Under the pieces are notes generated by a model, which made no database searches, was not told the origin of the DNA, and saw nothing but the letters and a program-made list of their open reading frames with translations. A stretch of DNA of 64,000 nt. Source: Verrucomicrobiaceae bacterium. GTDB taxonomy: Bacteria; Verrucomicrobiota; Verrucomicrobiia; Verrucomicrobiales; Verrucomicrobiaceae. The position numbers and the translations under genes were made by a program. Location of the stretch: positions 62,001-126,000 of the forward strand of contig JAEUHN010000047.1 in assembly GCA_016795365.1 (NCBI GenBank), given 5' to 3'. This document shows positions 51,401 to 53,970 of the stretch, one piece after another; position 1 is the first letter of the stretch; every line of letters begins with the position of its first letter.

Positions 51401-53792
51401 AACGCTGAGCGGCTGGAGGGGTGCGTTCAGTGCAACGATCCCAGCTACAGCTCGTGCTGGCATCCACAACTTCAAGGCATCGATTCCGGCGCTCCTACAG
51501 GGCGACGAAGCGAACTATCCGCAGGGTGACAGTTACGCCACGGCGAATGTTTCGACAGCTGGTTCTGTCGCCGTTGCTGGCAAGGCCGCTGATGGCTCTG
51601 CTGTGACCACCACCGCACCATTGGGTGCGTCAGGCCAGTTCTTGATTTACCAGTTCCTTTACACGGCTGCCAAGCCTGGTTCGTTGGTCGGAACAGCGAC
51701 CATTGACGACGTTCCCAATGTGCATGCAGTGACTGGCGCTCTCACTTGGAGCCGCACGGGCGGACAGCTGGCCACGACTCCATATCCTAATGGCTGGGCA
51801 GCTCCGATCCCGCTCACTGTTATGGGTGGTCTTTATGTGCCGCCGGTGACTCCGTATGTGGTCATGGCTGCCAATCCTTCGGCCGCTACTAACGCGAAGA
51901 TCACCTTCTTCGACAGCACAGGCATTGATACTTCAGAGTCGGCGCAGGCGGTTGACGCCAATCTCGCGGCCTTTAAGATCAAGAGTCCAGCCGTTTACAC
52001 TGCGCCCGCATCAAATCCGGCGTCTGTGACGATGAGCATTACCGCTGCAACGGGAGCAATGACTGGAACCTTCAAACTGAACGACGCTGGAAAGACTCGC
52101 AGCGTAAGCTACTTCGCTTTGATTGTGCCTGATACCACTACGGCAAGCACTATCGACCAAGTCGGCGCAGGCTACTTCACCTTGCCTGGACAGCTTGCTG
52201 CCACGGGAATCAGGTCGGGACGCGTGAATATGGTTGCCGACCCGGCACCTGCTCCAGCTTACGCGCCAGTATTGTTGCCTCCGACGTTCCCAACGGTGGC
52301 GGTTTCCGCAGCATTCAATTATGCCTTCCCATACGACCTCGATCCCGCGAAGGCTCCCACAGTGTGGACAGCCACAGGTCTTCCAAAGGGCCTGAGCATC
52401 AACTCTTCAACGGGTGTGATCAGTGGAACGCCTGTTGCGACCAGCACCGGACCAGTCACGTATAACGCCATTTATGTGACCGCCAAGGGACGTGGCGGTG
52501 TGACGGTTCTCGGACCGTTCACGATGGTTGTTGCTCCGATCCATCCCAATGCCATCGGCACCTTTGTGGCCTTGGCTGAGAGAAGTGGCGGCACGGCTAC
52601 TGGAAAGGGTGCGACCAATGGCACATTGGGCATTGGAGCTCGCGTGGACATCACTACCACCTACACAGGAACTTACACCGGCAAGCTTGTTGTTGGTGCC
52701 ACATCCTACGCTTTGACTGGCAATCTCGACAATTCGGGAGCTAACCCAAGAATTGTGAAGATAGTGACCAGAGCGGCTCCGCTCACACCGCTGACCGTCA
52801 CATTCGACATCCTGACAACCGGCTCACGCCTGGTGACAGGCACGATAACAGACACCGCAGCAACTACTGCGAATATCAGCGGTTGGGGCTTGGTATGGAA
52901 CACAAACAAAGTGGGTGGTAATCCTGCTACGGCGCGTGCGGGACTCCATAACTCGATGATCTCAATTCCGGCACTGCTGGAAGGTGACACCGCGAACCCG
53001 GATGTTCCTCAGGGTGATGGCTACATGTCCGCCAATGCAAGTTTGGCGGGTTCCGTTGTGGTGGCCGGCAAGACGGCCGAAGGCGCGGCCATCACTTCCA
53101 CTGCTCCAATGGGGCCCAACGGCGAATTCCTCGTTTACCAATTCCTCTACACCGCGACCAACCCCGGATCCATTTCCGGCGCACCCGTCATCAGTAGTGC
53201 CAACCATGGTGTCTCAGGCACCTTGGCTTGGGTTAAAGCGCAGCAAGATACTGGCACGCTTTACAAGGCGGGATGGCCGGCCGCAGCCCTCAATCTTGAA
53301 GTTTCAGGTGGGCTCTATGTAGTGCCCGTGAAACCAAACAACATTTTGGGTGCCCGCAGCGCTGATTCTCCGGTGGGAGTGGCTGTGAACTTCAACGATT
53401 ACATCAACGCGACCGTCACTTTCTTTGGTGACAACGGATTGTCCGCCAGCTATTCAGCCACGAATCCCAATCACGACCTGAACAACGACGGTGCGACGAA
53501 GCAGCAAGGAGTGCGAATTCTTAGCCCGGCGACGCTGGGAACCACAACTACGCGGGAGAACCCTGGTGCAATGACGATGACATTTACCGCAGCGACGGGG
53601 CTGTTTACCGGCTCCATCACGCTTAAAGATGGGGCGACCACGCGAGTTGTCCCATATTTGGGGATGATTGTTCCAGACGCGACAACCGCAACGGCGAACG
53701 ATGCGATCGGCGCAGGCTATTTTGTTCTGCCGCCGCTGAGTCCCGCCACTGCGTCCAAGTCGGGGCGGGTTTCATTGCTCCCGATCTTCTGA
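27417..53792 (+). CDS. Giant autotransporter-associated beta-strand repeat protein (8791 aa)
   Basis: This single open frame of 26.4 kb encodes a predicted surface or secreted beta-helix protein. A signal-like N-terminus (residues 1-31, MIVALAFSQMRSSG) comes first. Short TINTKGTGALTF-like beta repeats follow to about residue 550. At least 18 autotransporter-associated beta-strand repeats are then spread over ~560-7400; examples are VKTQAGKLILLGNNTYTG (nt ~29810), FVKTGPGTLMMAGRNTNTG (~32570) and LTKVGNASVVLDGLNTYTG (~43710). Two blocks of GMxVxGxxIPxGT repeats are embedded. The C-terminus has two Ig-like domains (~7590-7765) and a duplicated module of putative-Ig (He_PIG) plus an unknown domain. 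No autotransporter barrel, PEP-CTERM, Por sorting or LPXTG signal was found. It is followed 178 bp later by Verru_Chthon cassette genes A-D, whose products look like minor pseudopilins. Export through a T2SS-like route is therefore the best guess. Charged residues are scarce; Gly, Thr, Ser, Asn and Val dominate. Confidence 0.93.
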   Translation: MTTLRPFHQARQKVVPLMIVALAFSQMRSSGIDVYLNGRSDGFTGPGSFSNWSYPTAQDRIMWGGGLAAGAMTANATTPLGSNLLSVKGIKVLDDATGALTIQAHGSGNTTQTLLLGDQGIDLGFASQNLTINKSNAGRTLGVTLGTAQTWIAGNGRTLAVNADVTANNNQLTLATRGSGAITLGGATNMGTGVLTIDKQGTGAINVTGALTAGTISAVNANSGTVTFGTTGTAAVNVPVLNLTASSTGGYTFAGATTANGGITFNGLGSNTLQFSSTLSTSGGNGNLTATTTNAGALTFVGAVNLGTGTSTLNLHTSGATQFQSSLNAGSLIVNSTKGGAMTFTGALTAPTVTINTKGTGALTFGNANSVGTTGLSASSAFTMNNIGAANATFNSTVTSPTININTAGALTMSRAVSGTTLNFTTWGGGAASFGETVSATSVLNFTANNNSATTFTGTVTAPTFNLINRGTSAVTTNGISATTAINITNDSTGAINLNGPISGAGALTIVNNSTSSGTVVKLAGNNTFTGATSVTGGTLQLDLATANNNKLADAAALKLNRAIVNITGPTSGGVQELIGSLALDGGFNRITRSAGTGTMRVNQITRSAGAVLDMGAAGLADTDRLNTFGILGGWATINGTDWAINATGAGDGLINALATYTTQNTVTSWTTPSQNILVNLTSGNTTGTLSGTTTINSLKIDNGAGTTNINVAAQASGSTLVIDSGGIIVRGTGTGGTKTIGSAGGNITAGTLANATAYRAGAATSDLFFHVGSTPDTILNSNIIDNAALTGSTSVGLVKTQAGKLILLGNNTYTGKTTIGGGTLQVGNNTATGTLGSGPIEIGPGATLAYTRTDAVTLGSSISGGGGLTQNNATGALTLSGNNTYFGSTTISLGAIKAGSANGLSLNSLFSLANVASASLQLNGFDSSIGNLAGGGTTGGNIALGGNKLTIAAGNASQTYAGIISGTDASSLVKLGTAVLTLSGANTFTGTVTVGAVDGANVGGLTISGATAIKGATVNAGTLTVTHATATTNMTIGGAVNVTGGSFVMGGTGTNTISGALNVSNAGAASFSGASPSINTITGAVTVGNAGSVSFTNVANITGKVSVNDQASFALNGAAANNTLTGGLEVAPGASVALSGNTTFNGAGLLLNNGGALTMAGANVFNGPLVIGGPLALTLSNTTTANVFNGQVTVNAGSLAVSHATNTFNGLVTMASPNTLNVTGTGVTTFGAGASVTNGTLSVAGSANVSAGGISTSNVGSVSVTGLTTVAAGGLNLAGSGNMTFTGGVNVTGTSSFNNTGLLTIGGSNTFNGNVIFSNPRPVTLTAPVVNGAITVNSGSITVLGPTSGLTGLTANNGGGLIVTAAPSVTALPINLSGGPSNAASSLTINGTLTAQVGTLPLNTSAFLGSGVTAELAPSSATTYAGVIAGSGGVAKNGSGDATISGGNSFTGTLAVNSGTLFAAPSTSNPGISGVIGDRASVVVASGATLDISGRSETVGSLAGAGSVQLGQNGELVAGRNNSSTVFSGSLLGSGSSSLTKQGNGTLTLSGSSTGANSKVTVEGGSLVLASPGNSALPDTTDVDLARLGTSLVVNTSESVRILSGAPGTSVQINGGATLTASYFDTAFTSIGGTLTGGSRVVTGMDSPGTRFLTAGMYISESNFIDNGTWVTQVVGTGLTGSQGLLLGSNILSPGGVGTINFYKVGVLNSALTGAGNFVKTGPGTLMMAGRNTNTGDTVVNQGTVVLGGIESGGRYIFQNILSDQSAVVLGTSARVEMPLNASNLLPFERVGSVSGGGGSAAFSLVSAFSSSEKSVGALAFGGDNSDRTFVGVIEGQDTAARVFVMKEGSGTFVYRANNLGYDGITRVDGGTWVIPAPTAFNSFSSGLNGSAAQSRLELSNRAGVVFRTEITQPMPFLVGGVGVTKTFRTGTLGALAGNYINQTGGELQVGVGAAFAVNGTGGETWFSGAVTGAGGFSKSGTVAMVLAGANTYTGDTVVAGGDLHLGYLSAGAGVGDLRPGGQSGSFSASTLVNLSGGGSVHLNGLNTSVRTLASSNGSAVVTLGNGTITLEDGSGETFQGAIRSGGGFSSSGNGLVNIGQVVLKTGSWTVKGDQTIDGPSVAVQSGGVLNINSSTNNALRDSTRVFVGTGGSVVVGGDSGNSAETIGSLHGTGTVNLGTGRTLVLTQAGGSSHGIFGGQITGSGSSLVLDGIGRLDLQGTNTYSGETAVKGAATLSFSVGTGTSSTRLSDSSVLRLGQGNILLRDGRDTNGSTLANPIAPTIETVAGLTLDRGANTIRQEPGSLGAMNVGNITVNQGAALNVSKNAVLTTASNLETHPGGALAAPYLGGWATFDGRSWAKVSELDGGETVISGLEEGAYVSGWFPGSHTLLTGSFSVTPSGSNTSITTETLAIGAITGLAADLVINRTGVINSGGILVTPELGGAEFNILPGANSPALRPGGNQFFVHQYNAQGVTKIAVPLEDGTSATSLTKTGQGTLVLTARNTFSGPVTIGGGTLQLGDGTSTETQLLSFSTGDMINHGILSGNASSGDVIDVSNNVVGSGGVRQIGEGGLSLSGAQNTYTGRTSVVRGQLDATTPTALGSTDNLTAVELGATLSVLDNILEPVALKGGTINTIANLGGTLIVAGDSNVNVTSGQVSLNAPVLAPLNHVPTFSVSGDVLNLTQPMAVRSVVFAGGNVNVQAGATLGAGTIVNDGALSFVTGNTHRAIAQQISGTGGLTFNSGEWFIGENNTYTGRTEIGFAPEVGGATPSTVRTVVHVGLDGFSGSLGTGDIEVTSPTDNNSAIRFHRMDTLTVPNQILLNPNTNGSTAARNVDFVKEGLGNLVFTGTLISGRTDLAPATQRALVTVNGGGRMIFQGGGATHHNFDNSNSRLIAINNNGHIEFRSNDPSHTDTIYGALGGGGTWVFNGGTIQLANQGLNSGGWNGNAFVNKGVLETSIDDQLGADLDIIVTNGGTLRVGGIDSSGNLFSQKGGVVEINSSRLTFDDGDEKSVNGRIIGSGDLNIQGGTMNLYATDNSFTGTLMVTNGTARVRTLANNNVPSSAGSGADIQLGWHDASVTPVSLGTGTLEYIGLGSTTNRNIILGSPSAEALDVARTSFTVSSNGLGALVLNGNVVTTSVSGVDVVGRKAFVLTGENRGDNIFSGNITPTSIAASDEIDLVKNGNGTWHLTGGNRSSFRGDVDINGGILVVDSLSELGNLAVARDFNIGAGTLQVQTAAAITETLAANIRIGSTATGGISNIGNSTLVINSTIYSATINDDPANPLSGAGSHNLVLDGTNTTANTINGVIGGVGNNMGITKNGSGRWVIANSANLLTGGTTINAGTLEITGGNALADAGTVNLSNAAVNGFATGNSRLNIGQSETIGALQGAIGTTVALAAGQTLSLVGGSATFQGVIQEDGPGAGLTVTSNTNDSARIATFSNINTFSGPVSILGGTLPDRSAANRIDVYYLANGGTGSGIGSSSNAASNLTINTNGKGGGLRYIGFNTVNTDRLLTLGVGNGATIGESAASIWADGQISGNKVPVLNFTNTGALAYTGSGNRKLTFRGGNRGDGVNLNTFSPAIADGPGGVTSIGKTDDSVWLINGNNTFTGSVAVERGTIAFAGSGLGTGTGTVTVTQPSNDIRSFFDLKGGVVSNRNVVLVGGANNTGNGWGASAGVNVWNGSVANDGGNGIWGVLGASTVLTINGVVTGGNTINKVGNGRLELAGANTASGAINVMGGTLKLNYATQNNSKLADFAGLTLGGTGATAVQGGGNRGGTSTAFQRGSIIEIGGGSHTEVVSGTNLNAGASSITRSIGDTGNSKLNLAGITSNVGGTLDVVLPDFLVTNATTTASSTTVTCDSTGLIAPGMIISGPNIPMGTTVLSITGPQTFVLSRPANGAGSGQTLRGLASSTVTLTRVFTNNGNTTITCASTAGLSPGMVVLGASIPAGSNVSAVDSATTFRVTTAPTQTSVNITVNSVSFPANYVSGSKVVTCASTSGIAVGQAVSGTNVPASTTVAAVTGPTTFVLSNAVTATVAVPLILFTVPGGATLANGSTNGTNTITVTSTAGLVPGMIVSGTNIPVGAKVASVNTNGTEFTIDVPTTGNGSGIAIAAATQSVALTSTLNNTTVTGVLGGYVTVNKTFWAQSGTTGTGLAIVPATNYFSSLQNSTLPGLWSNQPAFVNANLDIAASMNASGTIGLVTFNTPTSVNVTVQGKANVSTGGVLITPNVGANTISFNVASTNTYNLTNCVTTAANVKVVCDSTAGLVAGMAVTGPNIPANSTIAAINDATSFNLGSATGVTAGTGLSLTASYLTSVTNCSFTTASRNVTCDSTVGLLTNSLISGPGFPSGASVESITNATTFVVNVTPSAASTPGTTLTVKPAITGGNTGGAAQLAIHQHNTAAPVILNTPIVNSGTTAIALTKSGLGELVLMGNNTQTGGTFINEGTVRVGQGGTAEATLGGNAATQVNGTLILDAAGAETRLASNGNFRGDGTVTLAATNTRAWVVGGSSGAFNGTINVLGGKLVMAPSLDNDDVGFGSSNSTMIVGPLGTIEFRGNTRTDEQYGMANNLTLYGTVRADFQDVVTGVVPRIQSAITIPTMVPAELAPGGISVANNPVFDIVTAAQLNLNNLIYSSIGITKMGQGRLVLNAQQTSDALLGDTGRSASYTLSGQIRVNQGELWLSGGNRASGAPGVGNEIVVASGATLDLRGQSMNYADDASPLRKIIQIQGAGFSQPFGAGTISTGALRNTTGTATISHLELLGNATVGSGGVANNGRIDLQPYDINPNTGAAVGSLVNFQPATLTSVGGNYNLTKIGTVDFVIHDALVTGLNQFKVAEGELRWEINNAPNAGNGNITAAGIQNLLIAYSNQSPLDATLGTPSGGPLVQGPVVGSRVEFYRNYNQHHTMPISMDGATAAANKGTNYLEANSDGASGSSVPASRVYLDGGISVSGPATSNMFNIDGGLGNNVLASQGNQSQDVLLKMIVGAPISGLGGISKIGFRELRLTANNTYTGDTIIARSGNMALPGRSDTVSLNGVDYTTLGAAESWGEFGLTLNGGGRISGTANVIMERTGMLTLDNSTRLDASSAAVTTNLSDRVNNAANVIMRQGWLRLIGADTGNTSEAIATVGGAKLQAQSGTNLIDLWPKEGSNQTLTLTIGEITRSPGAVLRFRNLDATSGFSSTAVGSHENVQVALTSLGSLPEVGSGASATSRKIIPGLLGGSAPNGIYEDTRLTSDLFSQGRNLQNATGSHFMTWDGGFLRPLDDSEYASTSNGVISSALNGQNVNVTDFNHFVRESVSLNSLRFGPTMDSNASGSALHDGSQITSYTDNWQPTIYIDSSAVLSVASGMISSAAFGVVGTGIDETTRIRGGAIDFGSREGIINNQNYWLRLTDGTYQTNNFELQTAIRGSGGLTKVGNASVVLDGLNTYTGTTTINDGVLFARNGRSALGANGRANGVINTGNNIVVQGSGDFRLTNGVMIGAPGAPKDLLVKILSGESQILRSENGNNAFYGNITLDNVDANGHTSQLGRPRMSANTNQSLVINGDIAGGNTALTDDIYYTDSRMLSLNGAGYIWLRGQVGDKFDSNGLPVPVSGVVTSLPSSATVTNENQVFRLQITANDDLNVAFDKQYNAAGRLSMDRGVMLVNYDPAALGLGETGFWTQAALSRLTGDPALGGSTTTITSNSTNANGLTSQHGFLLANNLGDGGGTAAVFLTKANQVFNMPEWRVSNNHGGAAWIGGTNETGTVTFGGLSGVYTSGLGTLSLDKTARFYAMSGGNVVINHRLNGGSFIKVGRGKVTLQNSVVKTGSDTQSFELSGGELVLDMNGQFTTSGTTNTPVALVGNVGTFTSTGGILRVQGVSKDWGGLLGGADPASGNNVTVSISTNNDAAGRLVRFNSGLTQIIADARDGKNVTLSMGSTVTQNNGVGSVQRTLGATASFVAYNSTGPTAYSQTANMAASITTAQNTTISGVTVVNGSVSVTDGTFTWSQASGSSSSLWTVSYNASTQVVSVTYNPALGAARTLTINCLVQGTSRINLNISADNTAALANGIIPWAVTGTGPNLAHEFALIDATDGNRVKGFGRSPDEFKNDITLWSRGEDVSEDTADSRTGGAGFYGTLAAGGTVNTLRFDAAADSAINVASGQSLFVANSGLLVTSNTGVANKTINGGRLVASLIMSGRVTKDQNIVTGLDSTSELYIGMPVSGTGIPAGTFVQEIVSATSVKLTTLATITTVRPTQGIQFGTAELIVHQYGQGDLTINSGMGNGTTSLANGVTTLGSNVVTVPSTVGIVPGIILIGNNIRAGATVVSVTSATTFTMSLPAFAGGNTGSILLVAPRTMPATVAGANASSGSAVVTVATTEPVVEGMVVTGPGIPNGTLVLTKDSATQITLTNKVTSALNNDVLYVTMPNDVPSAAVVFTGGVTRLDSTLASVSSTAPMFEGMGIVGTNIPANTVVRTLASSADPNNLTDFQLSQNATAAASGLTFTAIKGAVVLNNASVTANSNVVNVTSTTGLFPGMPVLLPHVPAGAVVQTVPSSTSFTISIPVPAVISGATTGLTGFVQYPGSMPSLLTGGQTFSTPGNERKLVVSTTAGITVGLPIIGPNLPSGTVVEQVFNATTLIVSKNVTGAGTGNYLIGTKSYLPLTLLNAIITNGSNVIHVASTAGLGEGLVVIAPGIPGGATVVEVNSSNAFTVSSNANASSSGNTITVVSPMSLVVSGPTTTTGGTVNTGAVVLTNTDNNYGGKTYINGGILSIDDEAVLGPEPANEITDQITINGGTLRWTGPNGLLSQTRGITLAASGGVIDVVNPSTNLMIQKGIVSQELYRGDLIKTGAGTLTFEGDNGNMGSFQGLIDVKQGTLRVAGDNPGAGAGTSSIFGSNISWADGTVMRSGTNLMLQMGNANGGGDWNFEEFITFEGNNFVTVGTLGAAVRPMNWNGPIAMNGTTTFEIVPGQIFRFNTGGGFIQGNGDIVKDGQGTLEFRENIPDWKGGLSILQGRTLLVNQGDAMGSGNRIAFTPTLQNPAPAAGTGSFIDGNVFTNTKFITLGSNQSQGVAELLIQPDLGTAGSVWEVNHPINVVYGPAQTKRLGAAFIPNVNGSIQRFNGDITLNDNLILYYEDNNASTAAGGEFVNVEYNGRFFDGSLTSGNLVIDTNEGANGGTRVDNTNGRTFVTHSFNADNSGWTGDLVISNNTTYGPDQTSIARLGHSLALTAKNDVTMNYNSILQAGGNSVTIGSLQTKGGTGAFLGNVGTVSANVNASTEIIENAALTPGTLRIAQATPSNVEVKWDAHFRDGTPASTVTAPGSSIGGASLSIVKAGEGWASLTLQNQYTGTTVVEQGILQVGVNGIGDTGAVRNANIAGLTLNAGATLAGSGTVQGAALLNGLIKPGDVGGAAMGTLSITGNVVFGAGSETFFQISRPSFTMPELLNATAAVVADPVYQSQRDNLLLYDTTKYVNELNTPVLSSQHDSLTIGGTVQVTPGAKFTVLLNGYSPTAGDVFRLLNLDSNNTLDATGAPGLLAISTGNALQSVSSGIEDLILPSLGDAFLWDTSMFTSHGLLLVVGSGPVPDNLTPTTWPLNRLVPLNSSWTMNVAAAGQQPISYIWKKNGAPIVGATGGSYTIPSVNASTVGKYSASATNSSGSVERPAAVIAAVDTTTTSTTLLKTNGTTTLKVVTAIPTAVPAGYFGYQWMRNGVPINDTDTAASSASIKPYVGTTTATLTIKSFAAEFEGVYTCRVTMSKSIPNTSNPTTAPSLVTGANTVLLASIPEIGPVALPSGKVGSTYGPPSGYQVPHTTTPANKKPTSWSATGLPTGLTINPLTGVISGTPTQSTTSTIKFENIRITATNAAGSVTAGPFAIVVAPLSTNVVGTFVALADRTGTDTTGTLGLGARLDVTVGANAQWTGKLIIGAVSYPISGSLNSSGLNPTATKAITRSGEKPAKSNLNLFLEFDASNGGLVSGTITDAGASPTTATLSGWRGAFSATIPATARAGIHNFKASIPALLQGDEANYPQGDSYATANVSTAGSVAVAGKAADGSAVTTTAPLGASGQFLIYQFLYTAAKPGSLVGTATIDDVPNVHAVTGALTWSRTGGQLATTPYPNGWAAPIPLTVMGGLYVPPVTPYVVMAANPSAATNAKITFFDSTGIDTSESAQAVDANLAAFKIKSPAVYTAPASNPASVTMSITAATGAMTGTFKLNDAGKTRSVSYFALIVPDTTTASTIDQVGAGYFTLPGQLAATGIRSGRVNMVADPAPAPAYAPVLLPPTFPTVAVSAAFNYAFPYDLDPAKAPTVWTATGLPKGLSINSSTGVISGTPVATSTGPVTYNAIYVTAKGRGGVTVLGPFTMVVAPIHPNAIGTFVALAERSGGTATGKGATNGTLGIGARVDITTTYTGTYTGKLVVGATSYALTGNLDNSGANPRIVKIVTRAAPLTPLTVTFDILTTGSRLVTGTITDTAATTANISGWGLVWNTNKVGGNPATARAGLHNSMISIPALLEGDTANPDVPQGDGYMSANASLAGSVVVAGKTAEGAAITSTAPMGPNGEFLVYQFLYTATNPGSISGAPVISSANHGVSGTLAWVKAQQDTGTLYKAGWPAAALNLEVSGGLYVVPVKPNNILGARSADSPVGVAVNFNDYINATVTFFGDNGLSASYSATNPNHDLNNDGATKQQGVRILSPATLGTTTTRENPGAMTMTFTAATGLFTGSITLKDGATTRVVPYLGMIVPDATTATANDAIGAGYFVLPPLSPATASKSGRVSLLPIF
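38971..40600 (+). repeat. Six GMxVxGxxIPxGT repeats inside the giant protein (block 1)
   Basis: Four units lie at about 38971-39795 and two at 40183-40600. Each reads roughly CxSTxGLxxGMxVxGxxIPxGTxVxxVxxxTxFxxS over 45-60 residues, for example STAGLVPGMIVSGTNIPVG. Most units in this block carry a Cys at the TCDST/TCAST position, in a protein otherwise almost free of cysteine. Similar units are known from large surface and phage fibre-like proteins. Their role here is unknown. Confidence 0.75.
45997..47614 (+). repeat. Seven GMxVxGxxIPxGT repeats inside the giant protein (block 2)
   Basis: This second block holds about seven more diverged units of the same motif, for example STVGIVPGIILIGNNIRAG and STAGLGEGLVVIAPGIPGG. 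Unlike block 1 the units carry no Cys. A further weak unit may lie near 32290-32460. The two blocks are some 5.4 kb apart, suggesting duplication and divergence within the gene. Confidence 0.7.
50781..53789 (+). repeat. Tandem duplication of a ~500-residue C-terminal module
   Basis: Module 1 (about 50781-52239) and module 2 (52260-53789) share the same order. A He_PIG domain (SATGLPTGLTINPLTGVISG / TATGLPKGLSINSSTGVISG) is followed by a ~400-residue domain with GTFVALA, PATARAG(I/L)HN, SIPALL, YQFLYTA, GGLYV, GAGYF and SGRV. The second copy ends at the protein C-terminus. I infer a surface-attachment or secretion role; nothing in it names an enzyme. Confidence 0.8.
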
Positions 53793-53906
53793 TCGATAGG
53801 AACACTCAAAGGGCGCTTCGAATTCGGATTTGGGGCACCTAAACAATCATTACCTCATTTTAAGCCGCCATTGCACCCTCGCTCATGTAATTGCATTGTA
53901 ATTCCA

Positions 53907-53935
53907 TTGACTTGGCGCAGTCATTCTGGTCAAAT
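53907..53935 (+). promoter_or_regulatory. Weak candidate promoter before cassette gene A
   Basis: TTGACT at 53907-53912, a 17-bp spacer and TCAAAT at 53930-53935 lie in the 178-bp gap between the giant gene and cassette gene A. The -35 box is good and the -10 box poor. The gap is A/T-rich with no other notable structure, so the cassette may be transcribed on its own or by read-through. Confidence 0.3.
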
Positions 53936-53970
53936 CTCGAATAAGATCAAAAATCAAACAGGTCTCGGTT

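Noticed and set aside
27672-52990. Many minus-strand frames of 100-374 residues inside the giant gene
   Set aside because: The repeat-rich Thr/Gly/Asn codons give few antisense stops. The translations are Val/Pro/Ala-rich, without domains or their own signals.
49400-53792. C-terminal autotransporter beta-barrel expected from the repeats
   Set aside because: The C-terminus is made of Ig-like, He_PIG and unknown modules and ends in SLLPIF. No barrel-like alternating aromatic strands or terminal Phe-type signature were seen.
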